Assembly: GCA_963680875.1 (NCBI GenBank) | Contig: OY804579.1 | Span: forward strand, 50,308,536 to 50,372,535 | Direction: 5' to 3' | From: Bathymodiolus brooksi | Lineage: Eukaryota; Mollusca; Bivalvia; Mytilida; Modiolidae | Length of the DNA stretch: 64,000 nt | Part shown: positions 31,923-43,475 of the stretch, in pieces | How the letters are laid out: the number at the start of each line of letters is the position of its first letter | Position numbering within the stretch: position 1 is the stretch's first letter | The notes under the pieces: generated by a model | Databases searched by the model: none | The model's input: only the letters and a program-made list of their open reading frames with translations | Told to the model about the DNA's origin: nothing | Made by a program: the position numbers and the translations under genes

Positions 31923-33403
31923 GGTTGTGTGGTTCTTAAAATACTCGTTCTTCTTCTTCTTTTTTCTGTGATAACCGAGTACATCCACAACATATATACA
32001 AGTTAAGTACCAATTAAATCCATACTTGAATTATTGGTATGACAAATCTCACTTCAAGAGCAGCGTAAATTAGCCGCGCTTCCCGTATGGCTTTATGAAT
32101 AATAAATAACCCAGTGGTATTATTGGCTCGAGTTTGACGGTATACGATTTGTTTAGAACTTTGTCATAGTATATAAACTGTTAAAAGATCGATATCAATA
32201 CAAAAGTATAACTAAAATCCCAAAAATATAACAGAAAGAAAGGACATTGAAAGCATGAGATATTGTTAGAAACGAAATAGAAAATACTGTGTTTAATGAG
32301 GCTAAACAGATGAATATTATAATCTAGACATCTTTTTCAGTTTCTGAAGGAAAAAAATAATTCCAATTTTGTGCTAAAAAAAATATACTGCGAATTTCTT
32401 TGTCATGAAGATTTTTTTTCATAAGTTTTGAAAAAAAAATACAAGGAACATTCAAAACCTTGCACTTTAAAAAACTGTGCATTTAAACGCAGCATGGGGA
32501 TGTAATTATATTAAAACAGATATTTGACAAGGTGGGCCTGGGATATAGTAATTAGGGTCCAAACTCTTAATTCAAATACCCCCAATGATGTGGGAATCAA
32601 TTGCAAATTAAATGAACATTGGTTTTTTTTGTATTTCGAACGAATCGATACACATGTAATCTGATATAAGGACACTGTTTAATTAAAAAATATGCATCTA
32701 TGGCAATACAATTTCTATTATTAGTTAATTAATTAATGATGAATGCGGTGACTTAATTATTGATTGGCGATGAGACTAACTCGTGTTCATGCATGGAGAT
32801 ATTAGTATTTTCAATATTAATATCTGTGGTAATGATTCTATGATTATTAATTACTTTTTAATGGCGGAGTAATTTTAGCCGTTTGATTTATGGTTAGACT
32901 TGACTACGATGCATCCTGATCATCTAGCTCATATATAATAATTTTTTTCACTTAAAATCGTAGCATGTGGTATAGTTTTAATGACTGAAATATGAAAATG
33001 TTCTTCCAAAAATTCACCGTGACCTTTGACCTGAAATTGGAAGACTGTTCGCCTTGAATGAATATATCTTCTACGTTTCTGAAAATCGTCATTATATTCT
33101 AATTGGATATCAGCCTTGTTGTAATAAGATTTTATTGTGTCGTTTATTGTTAGTTTTAGTGGATCTCCATAAACAAGTAAAGAAGATTTGACAAATATAT
33201 GATTTTAATTATATCTACATCCAATCTACCGGTAGATGTCACTGTCATAATTATGTTAACCAATGGAATTATACCGAGCCCTTATGAATCCAAGCTTTTC
33301 AGAAATTGTCTAGACATAGCCGGCCATAAAACTTTAGTTGTAAACAATAACGCTGATATTTAATAAAAAAATAAATTTTGGATACATCAAATATGACCCC
33401 CAA
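31923..33403. other. AT-rich sequence, nothing recognised
   Basis: Nearly 1.5 kb with no open frame of note. No tandem or inverted structure was seen by eye. Confidence 0.35.
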
Positions 33404-33656
33404 TGAAAATCTTATACTATATAACAGTTTCTTAGTGCCTAAAATAAGTAATACATGCATAACAGTTTCTTAGTGCCTAAGATAAGTAATACATGTATAT
33501 AAATAAATATACATGTATTACTTATTTTAGGCACTAAGAAACTGTTATATAGTATAAGATTTTCACTGACGGTTTCTTAGTGCCTAAAATAAGTAATACA
33601 TGTATATAAATAAATATACATGTATTACTTATTTTAGGCACTAAGAAACTGTTATG
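33404..33656. repeat. Serial hairpins built from one 45-bp motif
   Basis: The motif TTTCTTAGTGCCTAAAATAA, GTAATACATG occurs three times forward (from about 33431, 33466 and 33572) and twice inverted (ending near 33546 and 33653). It forms two adjacent hairpins with TATATAAATAAATATA loops. The outer ends add GAAAATCTTATACTATATAA and its complement. Confidence 0.8.
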
Positions 33657-34085
33657 ATCGGGAGACATTCGCATTAAAATGTCATTATTTATAGTAAAGT
33701 GGGCTGGGAGTTACTGATAAACAACAGCTGATAATGGTAAACAGACATGGATGAGGACTCTTACGTGAATATATTTATAAACACAACATCAAACACATAA
33801 AATTAGATTCCTAAATTTTCATACTTAAAATGTTACGTCTTTAAACATACAACATATGTTTTGTGCCATATTCTAATCCAAATGTACCATGTTTAGCGAG
33901 AGGATGCCGAGATCCCCAGCAATCAACGAGCGATTGTTAAATACCGGGTAGGTGTATGATGAAAACCCAATTTAAATCTTTAACAACACAAAATAAGTAA
34001 AATTTCGTTCAGTCACCAAGTTGAAAAGCAACTCTTTACATGAGCTAGTGATTCATTCTTTTCCGAGTATTAGATCAAATTTGGG
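33657..34085. other. Sequence without recognised features
   Basis: No gene or repeat recognised. Confidence 0.35.
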
Positions 34086-34340
34086 GTCGTAATCGTATGA
34101 TAGTTGGATTTACAACTACATGTGCAATCAGTGCCTATCACCACTAACGTTGTGATTTCGAACCCCGTTCATGACGAGGTGTGCTCGATACAACATTATG
34201 TGATAAAGTTTGTCGGTGAATTGAGACAGGTCGGTGGTTTTCTCCGGGTACTCCGGTTTCCTCCACCAATAAAATTGACCACCACGATGCAACTGAAAAA
34301 TTGTTAAAAGTGGCGTTAAACACCATAAACCATTCTAAAT
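34086..34340 (-). mobile_element. SINE-like element with tRNA-like head
   Basis: On the plus strand: CGTATGATAGTTGGATTTAC, AACTACATGTGCAATCAGTG, CTATCACCACTAACGTTGTG, a B-box-like ATTTCGAACCCC, ACGAGGTGTGCTCGATACAA, TCCTCCACCAATAAAATTGA and GTGGCGTTAAACACC. The order from a B-box-bearing head to a TTAAACACC tail suggests that transcription runs in this plus direction. I list the strand as minus only to match the copies that begin GTTTAACGCC. Confidence 0.75.
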
Positions 34341-34519
34341 CAAGATAGATTTTCCTGTTCAAAGAGTCACGTAGTATTCCTTCAATTGTGTATTCTTTAC
34401 GAAAGGTTCGAAAAATGGTCAGTGCAAATTATATTGTTCGAAGAGTAATTTGGATAGTCAATGAACATCAAATAGTAGAGGGGTTATCGACCTTGATTGT
34501 GTGGTTATTTTAATATTTT

Positions 34520-34612
34520 AGGGTTATGGTGTTTAACGCCACTTTCAACAATATTTCAGTTATATCGTGGCGGTCAGTTTTATTGGTGGAAGAAACCGGA
34601 GTACCCGGATTT
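34520..34612 (+). mobile_element. Truncated SINE-like element
   Basis: GGGTTATGGTGTTTAACGCC, ACTTTCAACAATATTTCAGT, TATATCGTGGCGGTCAG, TTATTGGTGGAAGAAACCGG and AGTACCCGGA, then it stops. It is in inverted orientation relative to the copy at 34086-34340, 180 bp away. Confidence 0.75.
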
Positions 34613-35068
34613 AATATTTGAGGGAATGCATGATTGTTGTTTAACTCAAATGTATCAACATGTATAACATGTCGAGAACAGGTTAGTTTTGACAAAATTA
34701 TGATGAAAACTGCTTTTTATTAGACCATTACGCTGAGCAAGATTTTTATTCAACAGTAGCCCGGGAGTAGACAACTCGAACGCATGATGCCAAGCCAATT
34801 ACGCTTTGCTCTTACCCCACAGAACAAGCAGCACATACCAATTTTATAATCCTTTGTTTGACCCAACCGATCACACCGGGAATCGAACCACGATCTTTCA
34901 TCGGTCTACATGATCATGGTGAGTCGCTAAGACTATTGTAAAAAGTTCCGGTTTAAGGCTCTTAATAATTCAGAACTACAGTAAATCTGTCTTAAAGAGC
35001 ACCTCTGTATAACAAATCACTGTCTATAATGGGCAGCTTCATTTTACCCATTAATGAATAGTGCATAT
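34613..35068. other. Sequence without recognised features
   Basis: Around 34860-34930 GGGAATCGAACCACGATC resembles the complement of a tRNA B box, possibly another SINE piece. Too degenerate to classify. Confidence 0.35.
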
Positions 35069-35568
35069 AATTATAACCTGTATATAAATGGTCACATGTT
35101 CAGGTTCTATTGAGTGGTAATTATAACCTGTATATAAATGGTCACATGTTCAGATTCTATTGAGTGGTAATTATAACCTGTATATAAATGGTCACATGTT
35201 CAGGTTCTATTGAGTGGTAATTATAACCTGTATATAAATGGTCACATGTTCAGATTCTATTGAGTGGTAATTATAACCTGTATATAAATGGTCACATGTT
35301 CAGGTTCTATTGAGTGGTAATTATAACCTGTATATAAATGGTCACATGTTCAGGTTCTATTGAGTGGTAATTATAACCTGTATATAAATGGTCACATGTT
35401 CAGGTTCTATTGGGTGGTAATTATAACCTGTATATAAATGGTCACATGTTCAGGTTCTATTGAGTGGTAATTATAACCTGTATATAAATGGTCACATGTT
35501 CAGGTTCTATTGAGTGGTAATTATAACCTGTATATAAATGGTCACATGTTCAGGTTCTATTGAGTGGT
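35069..35568 (+). repeat. 50-bp tandem array, ten units
   Basis: Ten units of exactly 50 bp with starts at 35071, 35121 and so on to 35521: TTATAACCTGTATATAAATG, GTCACATGTTCAGGTTCTAT, TGAGTGGTAA. Variation is minimal (CAGGTTC/CAGATTC, and one GGGTGG). Each unit carries TATATAAA. After the last unit CTTTATATACAGG is an inverted echo of the core. The low divergence suggests recent expansion or ongoing homogenisation. Confidence 0.95.
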
Positions 35569-36215
35569 CTTTATATACAGGCTTGACTGTAGTTGCATAC
35601 CTCTTATTATGGTTTAGCTGCAGCAATGAACACAAGATAAAAAAAATAGTAAACTATATAAATAGTTAGTTTCTCTTATACCATTATCCTTTATGGTCAT
35701 AATCCGTCTGATCTTTGTAACATGAATACATGTACTTGAAATGTTAATTTTTATATCTCCTTTGGGTCTCATTTAATGTACAAGTGTGTGGTAGTTCTAA
35801 ATGGACATACTCAACACAATTTTTTTTCTCAAACATTTTAACAATGACATATTAATAATCCACTGGGTCGTGAAACATCAACAACAGTAATACCGATCTA
35901 AGTAAACGATCTAAAGAAAACCGAAGGTTAAATACAGAGTGTACATTCTAGAGACACAGACAACATTAGGCACAATATTAACTCGACTGATTATTGCGCC
36001 CTCTATTGACAATCGTCTCCCGTCGTATAACATCGACTGAAAAAAAAGAAGGGGAAAAACAGAGCAGCCCCCCTCCCCAAAGTTAATTGGTCTTTCCCAA
36101 AAACTTTATTGGCTTAGAGAATACATTCTCACAAGACGAGGTTTCTGTGTTCACACAGTGTCTTTGGTACCTTTGTCAACTTTGAGGTAATGGGAATATA
36201 ATACCATTTAATTAA
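35569..36215. other. AT-rich sequence, nothing recognised
   Basis: No gene or repeat recognised. Confidence 0.35.
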
Positions 36216-36716
36216 TATGGGACGAAGTCCCAACTATGGTAGAAATAGCAATATTTTGATTCCAGATCCATATCACTAATGGCTTAAATTTCATGCACCG
36301 GAAATGATACACCGGAAACCAGTACATGGTTAAATCTGCAGAAAATCGGATGCGCAGTAATCTGGAACTACTTCGGATACTAATGTTAAAAGTCGTCCCC
36401 GATATATCTTGGCCCAAAAAATCTCGACACTATTTTGATGCACTGAATGAGCGTGAAATTGCCAGATAACTTTCAGATTCGCTAGCATTCATGGCCGTGC
36501 CTGTTTCAATAGATGGAAAGAGCATCCTTACATTGTACTACAGTACACTCCAAAAAGTACACAAAAGGAAGTAAAATTTCTATTTCAATCATCCCAAGGA
36601 TTTACATTATTTAAATATTAGATAATGTAGATTGTGCTTCGCTGGCACTACAGGTAGCACCTGCTTAAAAAAATTATTGGACTTCGTCCCAAGTTAGGTA
36701 ACACCTATTATCATAT
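36216..36716. mobile_element. ~500-bp TIR element, copy 1 of a tandem pair
   Basis: Starts TATGGGACGAAGTCCCAACT and ends near ATTGGACTTCGTCCCAAG, ACACCTATTATCATATTA, so short inverted ends GGGACGAAGTCC / GGACTTCGTCCC flank it. The interior is the same as that of copy 2. No transposase is seen; a ~69-codon frame in both copies is not recognisable. Confidence 0.75.
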
Positions 36717-37256
36717 TATGGGACGAAGTCCCAACTATGGTAGAAATAGCAATATTTTGATTCCAGATCCATATCACTAATGGCTTATATTTCATGTACC
36801 GGAAAGGATACACCGGAAACCAATACATGGCTAAATCTGCAGAAAATCGGATGCGCAGTAATCTGGAACTACTTCCGGTTATTAATGTTAAAAGTCATCC
36901 CCGATATATCTCGGCCCTAAAAAAAGTCGTCCCCGATATATCTCGGCCCAAAAAATCTCGACACTATTTTGATGCACTGAATGAGCGTGAAATTGGCAGA
37001 TAATTTTCAGATTCGCGAGCATTCATGGCCGTGCCTGTTTCAATAGATGGAAAGAGCATCCTTACATTGTACTTCCAAAAAGTACCCAAAAGTAAGTACA
37101 ATTTCTATTTCAATCATCCCAAGGATTTACATGATTTAAATATTAGATAATGTGGATTGTGCTTCGCTGGCACTACATGTAGCACCTGTCTCATATTATT
37201 GTTTAATTTTTGTTATTGGACTTCGTCCCAAGTTAGGTATCAGCTATTATCATATT
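36717..37256. mobile_element. ~540-bp TIR element, copy 2 of a tandem pair
   Basis: Begins directly at the end of copy 1. It differs by an extra internal copy of a ~32-bp piece, AAAAGTCGTCCCCGATATAT (near 36918), by scattered substitutions, and by a TTGTTTAATTTTTGTT insertion near its right end. After it, AAAGGGCGAAGCCCTTTT (37256-37273) forms another short palindrome related to the ends. Confidence 0.75.
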
Positions 37257-38460
37257 AAAGGGCGAAGCCCTTTTAACTGTAGGCTATACGATTTTTGGTA
37301 ATAAGTCATACTCCTGCAAAATGTATTCATAGAATGAAATTATAGAACAAAGTGGTATTTAAAAACAAAATAAAAATTATTTCAATAAGAAATTCGCAAA
37401 TCTGTAACCATTTCAATTCTTCTCAATTGAAATAAACTTAAAAGAAAATTTTAATATCAAAATCGCGTGCTACGAGAAATGATCGTTTACAGGGTACATG
37501 GTCGGATGACGTCATTTTCTAGCGTGCACGTATGTATTGCATTTCGTCTGTTTCGGAGAGGAAACAGGAAATTGCATGCACTTCTTGGTTATCCTGTCTC
37601 TGAAAACTTTGTGAGCTGATGTCAAACATTGAAGAACAGCTCTGCATCGTTTTTATGTATACAGGAAACCTATATCATCTCTACGATCTCGCAATTTGAA
37701 AGTGATTAAAAAATGTGTACATTTGAAGTGCATTTGTGTATGATGTCTGGACAACTGATCTCGGATTTTGTCAGGTAAGCCTTTTAACATATTTTCCATG
37801 GCAAGTTTAAAAACATTGCAATTTCGTCTGACCCTCACTCCCCTTTTCACTGCCACTCATGCATTTCTTATCTCTCTTTCACCATTTTTTTTCATAATCT
37901 GTGATTGAGGTAGTCCGAGTTTCCTCTGCCGTCGGACGGCAGACGAATCTCGGACTATGATTGGGGTATTTTTTTTTATTCTGGTGACCCTCGATTTATG
38001 TCTCTTATTTATTCACCGTGATTTGTAAAATTCTCAAAAAGGCAAATTTTAATTTCCGTGAATCGTGATTTGGATTTTTTTTTTATTTTCTGAGATGCGC
38101 TTCCGTAAATGGCATGTTTCATATACGATTAAAAGTACACAATAAATACACTGCATAATACAGTATAAATAATAAATTACACCAATAATAATGACTAATT
38201 TGGTCATTTTCTTGTCTAAAGATTACTGGAAATCAATATTTACATCGATTAACAGCTTCAAGTGTCATTAGAAATGTTCCGAATAGCGGCGAAACCAAAG
38301 AAGAGATTCACTTTCATATTTTCCGCCATGTTTAAATCTGTCACACCTGTCTATTTTTGATTGTTAAATAATAATAGATATGTGCCTAAAGGAACACAAA
38401 TTTAATATTGAAAAAATCAGATAAAAGATCCTATCTGTTAATAAATATTGAAATGTAATT
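37257..38460. other. AT-rich sequence with a small hairpin
   Basis: TAGTCCGAGTTTCCTCTGCC at 37911 and GGCAGACGAATCTCGGACTA ending at 37958 form an imperfect hairpin around GTCGGAC. No gene is recognised. Short frames near 37653-37856 have no domain. Confidence 0.4.
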
Positions 38461-39377
38461 TGATATGAAAAATTGGGGTATTATTAAGCCAAATGGTGCA
38501 AGTACTGTTGATTATGCTTTGGCCGACGTGGACCTTATCAATAATATAAATTTTTTCCAAGTGTCAGAACCAACTTACCTATCGGACCATGCTCAAATTG
38601 CTGTTCATATACAATTCTTACAAATGGGACAAACGCTCTAAAACTAAACTAATTGACACTTTGTCAGAAACCTAATTTCTAGAACAAGTAACTTCAATTG
38701 AAAGTACTGATTATAACCATACCAGAGAAGGAATTGAAAGGGCAGCTGGGGATATAAATAAATTATTTCTAAACCTTACAGAAAAATCTTGCAGAAATTT
38801 AAAGTTAAAAAAGAATAAGGTAAAGAAGAACAATCATGGGTCGATGCAGAAATAAGGGATTTAAAAAAAGGCTGTAACAAACTTAGGTATTGATTTAAAA
38901 AGAAATCCATTTAATCTACAACTAAAAACAAAATTTTATAAACATTGTAAAGATCTTAAAAAAATAGTTAAACAGAAAAAAAAAAGTTTATTAAAAAGAA
39001 CTTTATGATCAACTATTGAGATGGAAAGAAACAGATTACAAACAATACTGGGAAGTTTTGAATACTCTTAAAAAAGGTGACAATTCTCAAAATGAACTTG
39101 AAACTGAAGGCAATTTTTTCAAATTAATAGAACATTTTAAGAATCAAGGTAGGTGTGATACTTATAATGTTAATTTAAAAAAAGAAACAGAAAGATATAT
39201 TGTGAACCATAAAAATGAATTAAAAGAAAACCTTATTACTGATATACCATTTTCAGTATCAGAAATAAAAAAGTGTATAAATAAACTAAAAATGAAAAAA
39301 AGTGTTGGTCCAGACCATATATGTAATGAAGTCATAAAATTTAGCTCGATAGTAACTTGTAAATCTATGGTTAAATT
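38461..39377 (+). pseudogene. LINE ORF2, endonuclease end to RT start (5' part)
   Basis: The frame near 38489-38640 carries GASTVDYALADVDLINNINF and YLSDHAQIAVHI, the C-terminal end of an apurinic-type endonuclease (the SDH motif). The linker is broken by several stops. From 39016 a frame reads through to SVSEIKKCINKLKMKKSVGP and DHICNEVIKFSS, the start of the RT domain. At 39377 the coding sequence stops in the middle of the motif MVKL and resumes at 43791 after the MULE insertion. The element belongs to a CR1-like or related LINE clade, not resolved. Confidence 0.85.
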
Positions 39378-39541
39378 GGTGACATTACAATTGCGCACAA
39401 TCGGCACTAATGATGGAACGATTGCGCACAATATACATACCTGTATTTGCACTACCCGTACGATCTCCAGATAGAATTGGTGAGTATTACTTATATCTTT
39501 ACACCCATTATTCATTTCAAAAATAAATTTGGACTGTTAAC

Positions 39542-40393
39542 ATGGAAAAGTTTACAACTGATCGTGGAAAACCAGGAATCCTATATCAAGGATTTAAGTA
39601 TAGAGTTTATAAAGAGTCAAAGGCAAGGAGAACATGGCATTGCACTAAGAAAGACTGTAAAGCAGTGTGCTCTACAGATCTCAATGATTTAATGATTATA
39701 GATGGTAGATTTGAGCACAATCATGCAGAACCTGACAATAGAACTGTACAAAGACTAAAAGTTAGACAAGAATGTAAAAGAAAGGCTACGGATGAATCTG
39801 GAGAACGTCCTAACAAAATGATAATGGGTGAAATCGCAAGACAAGATTCGACAGAACTGGTACCAGAAGATGTGAAATCTGTACGACAGGCCATATACAG
39901 AAAGAGAAGGAAAACACAACCAAAACTACCACAGACAAGAGAGGAAACACACGAGGCGCTACACCAGTACGTCATGTTTTCTAGCCAGGACGAGAAGATG
40001 ATACACATAAACAACAGTGAAACGAACATTATAATGTTTTCAACAGAGACAAACCTCAAGTTTTTGAGTGAGCCTGACATTCATTTGTTTGCTGATGGGA
40101 CATTTCAATACTGTCCAAAGTTTTATTACCAACTTTACACTATACACGCATTCAGGAATGGCCAGTATATACCATGTGCATTCTTTCTGTTGCCCGACAA
40201 GACTAAGCAAACTTACATTAACATGCTTCAGCATCTTGTTCAATCTTGTTCACAGTCTGGAGTAAATATGGATATTTCTGTTCTGCAGTGCTTTCAATTT
40301 GGCCAAATGTGTTGATTAAAGCCTGTCAGTTTCACCTTGGACATACCAAATCTCTATAGCAAGAGAACCACAAATGGATGTGAAAATTTCCCC
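39542..40393 (+). pseudogene. FLYWCH-MULE transposase, N-terminal part
   Basis: The open frame 39542-40315 gives 257 residues. Residues ~9-63 form a FLYWCH zinc finger (WHC at 32-34, C39, H59 and H61). Residues ~176-235 are the MULE transposase core start, with DIHLFADGTF (first catalytic Asp at 185), YYQLYTIHAF and PCAFFLLPDKTKQTY. A frameshift near 40285 follows. In another frame SIWPNVLIKACQFHLGHTK and then RTTNGCENF continue the family pattern, but the stretch that should carry the second Asp (DFE) is missing. The frame is cut at about 40393 by the 2.8-kb guest element and resumes at 43236. Not functional as it stands. Confidence 0.88.
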
Positions 40394-41419
40394 ATTGGGG
40401 TTCACCTATCCCATTCCCGACAGGTGGCGCATGTGTACCATCAGTTATTCGATTCCAAGATGGCGGACGGCGATCAGCTGGGGGGTCAGTGCCGAAGCTC
40501 GAATATGATATACTACGCCGGAATGCATCGACAAACGTTCGAAAAACTTACTTGACTGAAAGGTACATATTACACTGAAAACCCAAGCATACGATTTATG
40601 TTCGTTACTTTTCAATATTATTGTATTTGTTGAATGTCCAAGTTGCCCCGACTGAAAATAAAACATCATTAAAATTATGATGACGGATCAGTTTGAATAT
40701 GCTTTCGTGACAGGATTCAGAGACAAGACCAGGAGAATTTGTCATATTTATGCTATCCATTACAATTGAAAAAGAAGATTTTGAAGTTAACTGCCTTTAT
40801 AAAACCAGATGGGATTCATATCCAGGCATAGGTTCAGGGGAAAAAAATCCTTTTTATTAAAAAAACTTGCCCAACTTTTTACACACCTTTTCTTTTTATT
40901 AAATATTCAAAAACAACACACTGAAAGCATCATATACATGTCATCATTCAGAATGTGAAAAAACGGGGCATATTTTCAATAGAAAGAAATTATGGGGCTT
41001 TCAATAGGGATACCCTCATATGTTTTTTAAGAAACATTTTACATTTAAAAAAAAAAATTCATAATTTTTTTTATCTTTGAAATATAAATACACAATCATG
41101 TGTAATTACCTCAATAAATAAACTAATTTAAATGATGCTCATTACATTCGGTATACATCTTTATGAAATTTGTACAAAAAATGTATTCCTTATTTTTCTG
41201 GTATATTTTCAACTGTGCAGCAATAAAAAAAAAGTCACTATGGTTCCAAAGCATACCCTTGTCCAAATATCCGTATACCCTTGGTTAAATGGACAATATA
41301 TGCTTCCATACTAAAGTAAAAAAGTTTTTTTTCTTAAATTTAATGCCAAAAAGGGGGCAAAAATATCCCTCCCTCAATTTTTAAAAGTAGGGAGGGCAAT
41401 TGCCCCCAGCTCTTTCACC

Positions 41420-41575
41420 CATGAAGTGGTATTAGTGAAGTTCGAACTGCAGACTCATATGGAGCATCTGAGTTCATGTCAGTCCGGAATTTTAGTTGTT
41501 TGTGCGTCTCAGTCTTCAGTTTTCTGGGTATTCCTAATTTTTTGTCAGCCATTAAATATTTGTCTTTTTGTCATG
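41420..41575 (+). mobile_element. Weak retroelement 3' tail copy
   Basis: ATATGGAGCATCTGAGTTCA, GTTTGTGCGTCTCAGTCTTC and AGTTTTCTGGGTATTCC resemble the tail family at 12978-13190. Confidence 0.4.
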
Positions 41576-42179
41576 TTATATTTGTATACTTATATCATAT
41601 ATTGTTATTAAAGTAATATATTGACCCTTTAAGTTTAAGACTATTTAAGCGAAGGGGCTAGTCGCTACTAACAGTAGCTAGAGAAAAAAAAAGGTTTCAT
41701 GAATCACGAAAACATTAACAACTTTTTAATGAATATCATTACCTAATGTAATCAGTGTCAATACATACACAATTTAAACATTTAACTATCCTATGGTGAA
41801 GATTAAAATACATGTACATCTGTAGTTAATAATATGTCTTAAATACAGTCCTTTGAGTGGTTTATTTATCTGTATGTGTACTTTGTGTAATATTACAATC
41901 ATTATGGCTTCTATAGTACAAGGTAGTACATTTCAATAAAGTTGAAAAGATGTCAGTTCAAATCTGACTGGAAGCTAATCTATGATCTTTTTAATGTGTG
42001 TTTGATGATATTGACTGTATTAACTAACTTCAACTAAGCAACTTGGGCACAAGTCCCTTGATTAATGAAAGTTTTGAAGGACTGCTCCTTTTTCAGTGTG
42101 ATTTTTATACGACCACAGAAATTTTGTTGTGGTGGTATTATGTTATTGGTCTCAATGGTCTGTAGACAAAATGGTTTCC

Positions 42180-42400
42180 TATCTCATCGGTGGTGTAATG
42201 GTTAGCATTCTCGCCTTGAGTGTATTAGATCCATGGGATAGAGCCCCAGTCTGGTCAAACCAAAGACTATAAAATTGGTATTTGTTGCTTCTCTACTATT
42301 AAAGCATGCAAGTAAGAACAAAGGCTAGGAATCGGAACATTAATTAATGTGCCCGAGTGGAGTGACATGTCTTCCCACTCACTTGTTTTCTTTATTAGAC
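42180..42400 (+). mobile_element. tRNA-derived SINE, copy 1
   Basis: The head has an A-box-like GGTGTAATGGTTAGCATTCT and a decayed B box (ATCCATGGGATAGAGCCCC). The body is TGGTCAAACCAAAGACTATA, AAATTGGTATTTGTTGCTTC, then ...GCCCGAGTGGAGTGACATGT. Copies with the same body order lie at 51580-51800 and 63360-63510. The head resembles Asp/Glu-type tRNAs (TAGTGGTTAG). Confidence 0.8.
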
Positions 42401-42871
42401 ACCAACAATTTTATTAGTGAAGGAGGGAGGGGGGCATGGGATTTTTTATGTCTGTCAGTAGAGAATCCATTTTTTTTTCAAGCATCAGGTAGATCAAAAA
42501 TATTTTTTATACATACATGAGGTAAAAGATACATGCATACGAGACCTAAAAAAATAATTGTGTGTGTTTAGTATTACCGGTAACCCTGTGAAAAAGGTTA
42601 GGTAAAGGTGACCAGGATTTTTTTTTTTTGCATTGGATATATTGGGCATGCAGATGTTCCAAGACTGCTTGTTGAGAAAAACTAATAAAATAGCTAGGAT
42701 TATAGGCACTAAATTTTAGGTAGGGTCGAGTTAACCTAAACAAGCAATATTTATTTTAGGGCTGAGGTGTATTCAGGTCTACTTTAAAATTTGGACATAG
42801 TGGTAAATAAACGATTTTTATTCTGAAAAAAAATCCCCCCCCCCCCCCTCAGTAGTAAAATGGTTAGTGTT

Positions 42872-43081
42872 TTATGTCTTATTAAATATATTAAACACTG
42901 GAAGACATCTAACATAATAATCCCGACATTCTGAGAAGCCGATGTCCTTGATTGGGCTTGAAATGTCATTATGTGCCGAGCAAACCACGTCGTATTTCCC
43001 TGGCGTCCACAGACCTCTCGTCGCATGGTCAGTCTTCTTGATAGCTACCCTCATCTTGTTAAACACACCATTTGTGGCATT
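42872..43081 (-). pseudogene. THAP-like domain fragment
   Basis: A minus-strand frame reads VFNKMRVAIKKTDHATRG followed by LWTPGKYDVVCSAHNDIS. The WxPxxxxxVCSxH pattern (Cys-x2-His) fits the second half of a THAP zinc finger. The N-terminal Cys pair is not found in frame, and a stop lies just upstream. THAP domains occur in several transposase families (P elements, some ISL2EU/PIF-like), which suits its place near one end of the TIR element. Confidence 0.4.
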
Positions 43082-43235
43082 TTACACGAATACATATACA
43101 TTTTTTGTAAATCAATATCGTAGTTTACATTAGTTACGTTATTGATGCTAGCCGAGGAGTTCCGAAAGTAATAACTGATGGAACACGTGCGCCACCTATT
43201 AGCGTAAAAATCGTAGGTGAACCCCATTAGGAACA

Positions 43236-43469
43236 ATGTTTTACAGCAGTCATCCAAATATATTTGACTTTGCGGAAAAACTAAAAACGATTCAAACAAA
43301 CAATTACCTCAAAATACGTGCATCGATGAACGAAATACCAATGGAAAAACCTCAGAAGCAAAACATTGTTAGCATGAGAGAAATTCAGAATGACTTTATT
43401 ACAGGGATCATTACGAGGACAGACCATATCAGGAAGATGGCCTACAAAAACTTGCCAATTGCTTTGTAA
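43236..43469 (+). pseudogene. FLYWCH-MULE transposase, C-terminal part
   Basis: The frame starts MFYSSHPNIFDFAEKLKTIQ and ends with a stop at 43469. HPNIFxFxxxLKxxQ is the usual C-terminal motif of MULE proteins, just after the RTTNGCENF motif found at ~40365-40393. The two halves were separated by the 2.8-kb element. Confidence 0.75.
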
Positions 43470-43475
43470 ATTTGA

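Larger units (their letters stand above)
40397..43225 (-). mobile_element. 2.8-kb TIR element inserted in the MULE gene
   Basis: The ends are ~55-bp inverted repeats (40397-40449 and 43170-43225) sharing GGGGTTCACCTA, AGGTGGCGCA.GTGT and CCATCAGTTATT. ATT flanks both sides (40394-40396 and 43226-43228), a possible 3-bp target duplication. GGGG ends with a 3-bp duplication would suit PIF/Harbinger-like or related elements. The only protein hint is a THAP-like fragment on the minus strand near the right end. Elsewhere it holds a SINE and a retroelement tail, so it is heavily decayed. Confidence 0.7.

Noticed and set aside
39162..39515. 117-codon minus-strand ORF
   Set aside because: Antisense shadow of the LINE RT frame and the MULE end.
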